Shown: positions 1-3,546 of the stretch, piece by piece
Position numbering within the stretch: position 1 is the stretch's first letter
How the letters are laid out: every line of letters starts with the position of its first letter
Assembly (NCBI GenBank): GCA_900772625.1
Contig: CAAHEQ010000062.1
Span: forward strand, 1-5,491
Length of the DNA: 5,491 bases
Direction: 5' to 3'
Origin: Alphaproteobacteria bacterium
GTDB lineage: Bacteria > Pseudomonadota > Alphaproteobacteria > CAAHEQ01 > UBA3637
Position numbers and translations under genes: made by a program
Notes under the pieces: model-generated
What the model was told of the DNA's origin: nothing
The model's input: the letters and a program-made list of their open reading frames with translations, nothing else
Databases searched by the model: none

Positions 1-60
1 CTTGATTTTAGGCTACACAATTTTATCAAACCTGTCAAGATTCCTTGCATTTTATTTTTC

Positions 61-83
61 AAAAAAAGTCGAAAAATATCGAC
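61..83 (-). terminator. Short terminator-like hairpin reading leftward
   Basis: On the minus strand, GTCGA and TCGAC (83-79 and 72-68) form a 5-bp stem around a 6-nt loop, followed directly by seven T residues (67-61). This is the layout of a rho-independent terminator. The stem is short and no minus-strand gene is recognised upstream of it, so it could end an unidentified leftward transcript or be chance in AT-rich DNA. Confidence 0.35.
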
Positions 84-233
84 CGTTTATACTGGACAAT
101 TGAAAAAGATAAATGATTGAAATGAAGAGCTTTTTTATCAAGATTTGCCGTGAGAATGTCGCGCGGCGTGGCAGCTCTGGGGCGACAGGAGGAATAACTT
201 GTGACGGAACACACAGTGGAAGCTTTCCATAAA

Positions 234-295
234 GGCTGGCGAAAAATTTTTAAAAGCCAGCGCGGGCACGCGTATTTTTGCGCGCTGGCTCTTTT
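234..295. terminator. GC-rich stem-loop with competing arm, terminator-like
   Basis: GCCAGCGCG (256-264) pairs perfectly with CGCGCTGGC (281-289). The flanking AAAA (252-255) and TTTT (292-295) extend the stem past a 2-nt bulge. A third arm, GCTGGC at 235-240, can pair instead with GCCAGC at 256-261, so two mutually exclusive folds exist. The outer flanks are T-rich on both strands (TCTTTT on plus; TTTT, then AAAAATTTTT, on minus), so it could terminate in either direction. No recognised gene ends just before it. The three-arm design resembles an attenuator or riboswitch expression platform, but I see no known riboswitch core. Confidence 0.5.
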
Positions 296-350
296 GAATA
301 ATGAAAAGAAAAGCATCGCATTTTGAACAACCAACAAGAAAGGAGGCAGA

Positions 351-428
351 ATGAAAATAAATTTTTTTGATATAGCATCAGCTCTAAGGCTGGCGCGAAA
401 ATTTCGCGGGGCGCGCCAGCCTTTTTAA
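351..428 (+). CDS. Possible 25-residue micro-ORF or gene stub
   Basis: ATG at 351 follows a strong Shine-Dalgarno sequence (AAAGGAGG, 339-346) at good spacing and reads 25 codons to a TAA at 426-428. The peptide begins MKINFFDIASALRLARKF and its second half is Arg-rich because the frame runs through the 386-423 stem-loop. The leader resembles that of the secreted lectin-like gene: both have AACAAGAAAGGA a few bases before the start, then AATGAAAATAAA across it. This could be a translated leader peptide whose ribosomes open the hairpin, or the stub left by internal deletion of a lectin-like paralogue. No homology is recognised and expression is uncertain. Confidence 0.22.
   Translation: MKINFFDIASALRLARKFRGARQPF
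386..426 (+). terminator. Strong 12-bp stem-loop with T-tract
   Basis: AAGGCTGGCGCG (386-397) and CGCGCCAGCCTT (412-423) form a perfect 12-bp stem around a 14-nt loop, ending in TTTTT (422-426). It has every element of a rho-independent terminator on the plus strand. The run of A before it on the plus strand is too short for a good minus-strand terminator. Its stem core is the same GCTGGCG word used in the 234-295 hairpin. What it terminates is unclear, because only the 25-codon micro-ORF starting at 351 lies immediately upstream. Confidence 0.7.
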
Positions 429-539
429 AGAGGCGGTTTCCCTCGCACCTACGCGCGGCGAATATGGGGACGCTACACCAAACAGACCATAGGGTGTGGG
501 CAAAAATCATTTTTTGAAAGCAGGCAATTAAATAACAAA

Positions 540-662
540 ATGAAAGGAAAAGAAACAATAAAAAAAATAACAAAACAACCTAGTGCCTTATCAAGCGCAG
601 ACCGTAACGCGACAAAGAGCGCCCCGCGCTTAGCAAAAGGCATAGTAAATATTAACAAATAA
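540..662 (+). CDS. Possible 40-residue basic peptide, unrecognised
   Basis: ATG at 540 opens a 40-codon frame ending at TAA 660-662, only 28 nt before the lectin-like gene. The peptide is strongly basic and low in complexity at its start (MKGKETIKKITK), with no signal peptide and no motif I recognise. No clear Shine-Dalgarno precedes it; the best purine run is GAAAGCAGG at 517-525, rather far away. The A-rich plus strand makes Lys-rich frames likely by chance, so this may simply be the 5' leader of the next gene. Confidence 0.18.
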   Translation: MKGKETIKKITKQPSALSSADRNATKSAPRLAKGIVNINK

Positions 663-677
663 ACATAACAAGAAAGG

Positions 678-684
678 AAAGGAA
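678..684 (+). promoter_or_regulatory. Ribosome binding site of the lectin-like gene
   Basis: The purine run AAAGGAA lies 6 nt before ATG 691, inside a longer GAAAGGAAAGGAA stretch. It supports the chosen start and forms part of the leader also seen near 333-362. No convincing -35/-10 pair could be placed upstream. Confidence 0.6.
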
Positions 685-690
685 CAAAAA

Positions 691-1080
691 ATGAAAATAA
701 AATTATTAACGCTTACTGCCGTAGTGACGGGCTTTTTAACAATCGGCTCAGCAGCTAACGCCGCAACATGCGAGGGCGGAAGCCTTATTACTGGGAATAA
801 CGGGCACGAATACTGTCAAAGCAATAGAGAAATGAATTGGTGGAGCGCTTACACCTGGTGCGAGGCCCAAGGTCGCCACTTAGCAACAATATATGAAATT
901 TGCCCAGATTGGGACGGTTCAACGGGCGAAGGTAAATGTGCGAATGTTAGCGGCTCTTTTGCTACATGGTTTTGGTCTAGTACGGCGAGCCAAGCAAACA
1001 ATGCTTTTCTTGCAACTCAAAAAAGTGGCGTTTGGGGAGACGCGCAAAGAACAAGCACTCGAAGGGCTCTTTGCTATTAA
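691..1080 (+). CDS. Secreted small C-type-lectin-like protein
   Basis: This is a 129-residue exported protein of unknown specific function. Residues 1-24 are a classic Sec signal peptide: basic MKIK, a hydrophobic core, and ANA before the probable cut at 24/25. The mature part has six cysteines (27, 42, 57, 71, 83, 128), enough for three disulfides, and is rich in Trp and Tyr. The stretch WWSAYTWCEAQGRHLAT (50-66) matches the alpha-helix and GxxLA pattern of C-type-lectin-like folds. WFWSST (93-98), a VW near 114-115 and the terminal ALCY fit the later strands of that fold. It is short for a full C-type lectin domain, and I see no clear calcium-site EPN or QPD motif, so sugar binding is not implied. 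The likely location is periplasmic or extracellular. It stands alone on the plus strand, converging on the 6S/zapA block, with a shared terminator 24 nt after its stop. The function (adhesin, surface or host-interaction protein) is inference. Confidence 0.8.
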   Translation: MKIKLLTLTAVVTGFLTIGSAANAATCEGGSLITGNNGHEYCQSNREMNWWSAYTWCEAQGRHLATIYEICPDWDGSTGEGKCANVSGSFATWFWSSTASQANNAFLATQKSGVWGDAQRTSTRRALCY

Positions 1081-1103
1081 TGCCGCAAACGTCCTTCAAC
1101 AAA

Positions 1104-1129
1104 AAAGCGCTCGAGTAAACGGGCGCTTT
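1104..1129. terminator. Bidirectional rho-independent terminator
   Basis: AAAGCGC (1104-1110) and GCGCTTT (1123-1129) form a 7-bp stem, with two further CG pairs possible inside after one mismatch. On the plus strand it is followed by GATTTTTT (1130-1137) and would end the lectin-like transcript. On the minus strand it is followed by a run of six T (1106-1101) and would end the 6S RNA/zapA transcript. The position between convergent units fits a shared terminator. Confidence 0.85.
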
Positions 1130-1141
1130 GATTTTTTGGAT

Positions 1142-1292
1142 AAGAGAGCCTCCTTAGCCGTCGGCGTATCTGTCGCCAGATTTCTTGTGTTCAATGAGTG
1201 ACAGTAGTTAAACGATACCGTTTCTTGCCATCCCCTTTCTGTATTTATCACCTCGGCGCACCAAGAGTCCTAACAAACCAGAAAGCCCTCTT
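1142..1292 (-). ncRNA. ssrS: Probable 6S RNA
   Basis: 6S RNA binds the housekeeping RNA polymerase holoenzyme by mimicking an open promoter and adjusts transcription with growth phase. The candidate is about 151 nt and lies directly after zapA on the same strand, the conserved proteobacterial location of ssrS. Its ends, AAGAGGGCTTTCT (1292-1280) and the strand over 1154-1142, pair into a 13-bp closing stem with three G-U pairs. Internal elements seen on the minus strand are CTTGG-TGCG-CCGAG (1265-1252), an AAACG-GTAT-CGTTT hairpin (1223-1210), and ATCTG-GCGA-CAGAT with a GNRA-type loop (1181-1168), placed like the small hairpin on the 3' side of the 6S central bubble. A promoter ends about 9 nt upstream and a strong terminator follows. 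The fa/ygfA (5-formyl-THF cyclo-ligase) gene that often follows ssrS is absent; a convergent lectin-like gene is there instead. A covariance-model match was not run, so exact ends are uncertain. Confidence 0.72.
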
Positions 1293-1300
1293 ACGAATCT

Positions 1301-1329
1301 ATACTAGCTCTTTTTGAGTATTTGCGCAA
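1301..1329 (-). promoter_or_regulatory. Promoter for the 6S RNA, at the end of zapA
   Basis: On the minus strand, TTGCGC (1329-1324) is followed by a 17-nt spacer and TAGTAT (1306-1301), giving a sigma70-type promoter with a start expected close to 1292, where the 6S closing stem begins. The -10 box overlaps the zapA stop codon (1304-1306). The same -35 hexamer and spacing occur in the alaS promoter of this window. Confidence 0.55.
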
Positions 1330-1609
1330 GCTCTAAAATTTTATTCGAGACAGATTCAAGCGCTTCCAGCGTTTGAGAATCCACCGTGTGCCCCACCGAC
1401 TGAGCACTTTTTGCATGAAATAGTTCTTGAGCCACCAAAACGCTGACCATCGCAAGCAATTGATTTTCAGGAATAAAACCATTTGACGCCGTCAACTTTT
1501 GCGCTTTTTCGTCAAGGTAGCTGGCAAGCGTGCGAATAAACTCTTCTTGCCCGTCTTGGCAAGCAATTTTATATGTGTAATCGGCAATTTTTAAAGCAAC
1601 AACAGCCAT
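1304..1609 (-). CDS. zapA: Cell division protein ZapA
   Basis: ZapA is a small cytoplasmic protein that binds FtsZ and bundles its protofilaments, stabilising the Z-ring at mid-cell. The 101-residue length is normal. The N-terminal half carries the family pattern: YTYKIACQDGQEEFIRTLA (11-29), then a conserved helix with YLDEKAQKL. The block ENQLLAMVSVLVAQELFHAK (48-67) matches the ExxLLxMxALxxAxEL segment, and the rest is predicted to form the dimerising coiled coil. The start is fixed by a strong GGAGGAGG (1621-1614) 4 nt upstream, embedded in the Glu codons that end the preceding gene; the ATG overlaps that gene's TAA by one base, implying translational coupling. The 6S RNA follows directly, as in many Proteobacteria. 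Confidence 0.92.
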   Translation of the reverse strand: MAVVALKIADYTYKIACQDGQEEFIRTLASYLDEKAQKLTASNGFIPENQLLAMVSVLVAQELFHAKSAQSVGHTVDSQTLEALESVSNKILELAQILKKS

Positions 1610-1944
1610 TATTCCTCCTCCTTTTCAAGCTCTGATGAATGAGAAGAATCGCCTTTGGACTCTGCCAAAACGCCATCAACGTCGCTTACGTTATGCGTGG
1701 CATCATCAGAGGTTGATATAGGACGTAACGCCAACTCTGAGCCCGCCACGGCGTCAATTTTCGTTTCGCATTCCAGCTTTTCAATCGCCATATCCAACCG
1801 CTCATAGGTTGTTTGAAGCGCTTGCTGCAACGCGTCAATTTTATCTTGCTTCAGCTGGACTGTTTGCTTAGCCTCCGCCACAGCGTCTTCCAAAACTTGC
1901 AAAGATTGAGAAAGATTTTCTAAAACGTGTTTGATGTCGCTCAT
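1609..1944 (-). CDS. Small coiled-coil protein encoded before ZapA
   Basis: This 111-residue soluble protein has no signal peptide and no membrane segment. Residues 1-60 form a heptad-rich helix (LENLSQSLQVLEDAVAEAKQ, then LKQDKIDALQQALQTTYERL), a likely coiled coil. Residues from about 65 on are acidic, rich in Ser and Asp and probably disordered, ending LEKEEE. Alphaproteobacteria often carry a small coiled-coil gene of the DUF4164 type next to zapA, and this is probably its counterpart, though assignment rests on context and general character rather than a diagnostic motif. The one-base overlap with zapA suggests the two products are made together, so a role around ZapA or the division site is a reasonable inference. 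Its AGGAGGG ribosome site lies very close to the ATG (about 3-4 nt) and sits in a 10-bp tandem duplication after recR. Confidence 0.7.
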   Translation of the reverse strand: MSDIKHVLENLSQSLQVLEDAVAEAKQTVQLKQDKIDALQQALQTTYERLDMAIEKLECETKIDAVAGSELALRPISTSDDATHNVSDVDGVLAESKGDSSHSSELEKEEE

Positions 1945-1951
1945 TTGCCCT

Positions 1952-1971
1952 CCTATATTTGCCTATATTTG
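1952..1971. repeat. Perfect 10-bp tandem duplication at the recR stop
   Basis: CAAATATAGG occurs twice in direct succession on the minus strand (1971-1962 and 1961-1952). The first copy carries the last RecR codons and the TAG stop. The second runs straight into the GGAGGG ribosome site of the coiled-coil gene. Removing one copy would leave the recR stop overlapping that ribosome site, so the duplication changes the gene spacing. Confidence 0.9.
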
Positions 1972-2556
1972 TCGCCGAGTTTTAAATGCCGCCTGCAGCG
2001 TGCCGTCATCAAGGTAATCCAGCTCGCCACCCACGGGCACACCGTGCGACAGAGCAGTCACTTTAATGTTGTACTTTTCCAAAATATCCGTCAGATAATG
2101 CGCGGTCGTTTGGCCGTCCAAAGTCGCAGGCAATGCCAAAATCACCTCGGTAATCGCACCAGCAGACACCTTACCAATCAACGATTGAATGTTAAGCTCT
2201 TCGGGGCCTATCCCGTCCAATGCGGACAAAACGCCACCCAAAACGTGATAACGCCCTTTGAAAGTATTTGCGCGCTCAAGCGCCCACAAATCTGCAATGT
2301 CCGCGACAACACAAAGTTGAGTATCGTCTCGGCGCAGATCTTGGCAAATCGCGCACGGTTGCGTCACATCCATATTGCCGCATAAAGGGCACGGCGCAAC
2401 ATTATCCATTACGTCTTGCAAAGCATCAATTAACGTTTTCATTTGCGTTTGCTTTTTTTTAAGCAAAAACAAAACTGCCCGTCTGGCAGAACGAGGCCCC
2501 AGCGCAGGCAATTTTGCTAAACAATCCGTCAAAACGTCAATTTTGCTTTTTGACAT
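1963..2556 (-). CDS. recR: Recombination mediator RecR
   Basis: RecR acts with RecF and RecO to load RecA on single-stranded DNA at gaps during recombinational repair. The 197-residue length is typical. The order is: helix-hairpin-helix around LPALGPRSARRAVLFLL (16-32); a four-cysteine zinc site CPLC/CAIC (C56, C59, C68, C71); the Toprim domain from about 80, with LCVVADIADLWALE (81-94), GRYHVLGGVLSALDGIGP (101-118) and ITEVILALPATLDGQTTA (135-152); and the C-terminal HGVPVGGELDYLDDGTL (171-187). The Toprim glutamate that normally follows LCVV is Ala85 here (codon GCG, one base from GAG), and the Arg usually seen just before the HG(V/L)P motif is replaced by Ala. The start has a modest AAGG overlapping the ybaB stop, 10 nt upstream. 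It follows ybaB by 12 nt, the usual partner order, but dnaX is not upstream. Confidence 0.95.
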   Translation of the reverse strand: MSKSKIDVLTDCLAKLPALGPRSARRAVLFLLKKKQTQMKTLIDALQDVMDNVAPCPLCGNMDVTQPCAICQDLRRDDTQLCVVADIADLWALERANTFKGRYHVLGGVLSALDGIGPEELNIQSLIGKVSAGAITEVILALPATLDGQTTAHYLTDILEKYNIKVTALSHGVPVGGELDYLDDGTLQAAFKTRRQI

Positions 2557-2568
2557 TTATGCGTTGCC

Positions 2569-2901
2569 TTAGAATGGAAGTTCAAAGTTTTCTGGCAAAT
2601 TCAAGCTTTTCTTGATGCTATCAAAAGCTTTCTCAGACGCGTCATCAATCTTTGTTTTCGCATTTTTCATAGCGACCAACAACAAGTCTTCCAACGTTTC
2701 AACATCATCAGGATTGACCACAGACTTGTCCAACTTAATGCTTGTTGGGACAAACTTGCCCGTCATCGTCACTTGCACAGCACCGTCCGCAGCAAGCCCT
2801 GTAAACTCGGTATTTTCCATTTTATTTTGGACTGCAGCCATTTGAGTTTGTACGGCTTGTGCTTTTTTAACCATGCTGACCATATCCATCATATTTTTCA
2901 T
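2569..2901 (-). CDS. YbaB/EbfC family nucleoid-associated protein
   Basis: YbaB/EbfC proteins are small dimeric DNA-binding proteins that associate with the nucleoid and are almost always encoded next to recR. The 110-residue length is standard. The N-terminal helix MVKKAQAVQTQMAAVQNKME (10-29) is the conserved KxAQxxQxxM segment. The central strands include GAVQVTMTGKF (40-50), then SIKLDKSVVNPDDVETLEDL (54-73) and the C-terminal helix, ending in NLPENFELPF, the usual C-terminal signature. The start at 2901 has AAAGGAG about 8 nt upstream, which selects it over the later Met codons in MKNMMDMVSM. It sits 13 nt after the LOG gene and 12 nt before recR. Confidence 0.95.
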   Translation of the reverse strand: MKNMMDMVSMVKKAQAVQTQMAAVQNKMENTEFTGLAADGAVQVTMTGKFVPTSIKLDKSVVNPDDVETLEDLLLVAMKNAKTKIDDASEKAFDSIKKSLNLPENFELPF

Positions 2902-2914
2902 TTTTTAATCTCCT

Positions 2915-3544
2915 TTATTTGTGTTGTGTTAAGTATTTATTATATAAACAAAATTGTTCTGGCCTTTGAAAAAAACAAGGCAGAATGTCCTCCACGGAAG
3001 ACACGCTGAACACATTTTTCAACTGCGTAGGGCGTGAAAATTGGCGCTCTATCGGCAGAAACGTCAACTTTTCAAGCAAATCAAAATACCCGTCCATATT
3101 AACAAGAATAATTGGTTTGTCAATCATTTTATAGGCGTTGAGCAACAAAACGTGAAAGTATTCGTCCAACGTACCAAACGAGCCTGGGAAGACAATAAAA
3201 GCGTCCGCTAGCTTGACAAACAAGTCTTTGCGCTTGCCCAAAGTTTTAGCCAAATACAAGCGGTTAAACTTTTCTTTGTCTTCAATTTCGTGTAAAAACG
3301 AAAACATCGGCACACCCGTAATATAGTGTTTTGAGGCCTTTGTCGCACCTTTATAGATTTTTCCCATAAAGCCCTGCTGCCCTGCACCAAAAATAATGCG
3401 ATAGCCTTGCTCCGAGATTGTGCGTGCAAAGCGCTCCACTTCAGGAGCGTGCTTTTCGTACGCTCCCATTTCCGAGCCACAAAAAATACAAAAGCTCAGC
3501 GCCGATGTTTTTTTCGAAAAGAGTGGTGCTTTTTTAAAAAACAT
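2915..3544 (-). CDS. LOG-family Rossmann-fold protein, variant PGS motif
   Basis: LOG-family proteins (TIGR00730 type) are cytoplasmic nucleotide-binding proteins; characterised members hydrolyse nucleoside 5'-monophosphates such as cytokinin ribotides to free base and ribose phosphate. This 209-residue protein has the family layout: FCIFCGSEMGAYEK (18-31), FGAGQQGFMG (52-61) for the usual GGGxxGLMG, Arg105-Lys106 in LGKRKDLFVKLADAFI, and PGSFGTLDE (120-128) for PGGxGTxxE. The catalytic Arg and Glu are present, but the second Gly of PGG is Ser and a Gly of the first loop is Ala, so substrate or activity may differ. It has no membrane segment, and the C-terminus after about 185 is not conserved. 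The start is supported by GGAG 5 nt upstream, lying across the end of alaS; only 2 nt separate the genes, implying coupled translation. The true substrate is unknown. Confidence 0.85.
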   Translation of the reverse strand: MFFKKAPLFSKKTSALSFCIFCGSEMGAYEKHAPEVERFARTISEQGYRIIFGAGQQGFMGKIYKGATKASKHYITGVPMFSFLHEIEDKEKFNRLYLAKTLGKRKDLFVKLADAFIVFPGSFGTLDEYFHVLLLNAYKMIDKPIILVNMDGYFDLLEKLTFLPIERQFSRPTQLKNVFSVSSVEDILPCFFQRPEQFCLYNKYLTQHK

Positions 3545-3546
3545 TC

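Larger units (their letters stand above)
1..690. other. Gene-poor region upstream of the lectin-like gene
   Basis: I see no convincing protein gene in this 690-base stretch. It holds a short minus-strand terminator-like hairpin (61-83), two strong GC-rich stem-loops (234-295 and 386-426) and an A-rich run before the lectin-like gene (about 530-690). At the left edge, reading frame 2 is open from the window start to a TGA at 101-103 and gives a partly hydrophobic stretch (it includes LSRFLAFYFSKKVEKY). This could be the 3' end of a gene outside the window, but frame 1 is also open to 118-120, so I do not call it. Small ORFs at 113-232 (39 codons) and 201-326 (GTG start, 41 codons, AGGAGG at 187-192) are possible remnants or chance. 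Several longer minus-strand open frames exist, but they are rich in Phe, Leu and Ser, as expected opposite an A-rich strand. Confidence 0.6.

Noticed and set aside
157..187. 6-bp inverted repeat TGTCGC/GCGACA
   Set aside because: The loop is 19 nt, there is no T-tract and no known regulator site or structured RNA is recognisable.
59..337. 92-codon minus-strand open frame
   Set aside because: It starts with no ribosome site, runs through both arms of the 252-295 hairpin, ends inside a terminator-like hairpin and has a composition (Phe, Ser, Arg) typical of a chance frame.
250..573. 107-codon minus-strand open frame with a hydrophobic start
   Set aside because: The hydrophobic Leu/Phe run is the complement of the A-rich plus strand at 530-570. 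It crosses both GC-rich stem-loops and has no recognisable motif.
594..631. Small GC stem AGCGC/GCGCT (618-630), with an alternative AAGCGC arm at 594-599
   Set aside because: The stem is only 5-6 bp, has no T-run on either strand, and lies in the leader of the lectin-like gene without a clear role.
473..658. 61-codon minus-strand frame resembling a one-span membrane peptide
   Set aside because: It needs a TTG start or an internal ATG near 643, neither with a ribosome site, and its hydrophobicity again mirrors an A-rich strand.
893..1201. 102-codon plus-strand frame overlapping the lectin-like gene
   Set aside because: It runs out of frame through the well-supported secreted protein, then across the shared terminator and the 6S candidate, so it is a shadow.
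1927..2385. 152-codon plus-strand frame opposite recR
   Set aside because: RecR on the minus strand has complete family motifs; the opposite frame has none and no ribosome site.
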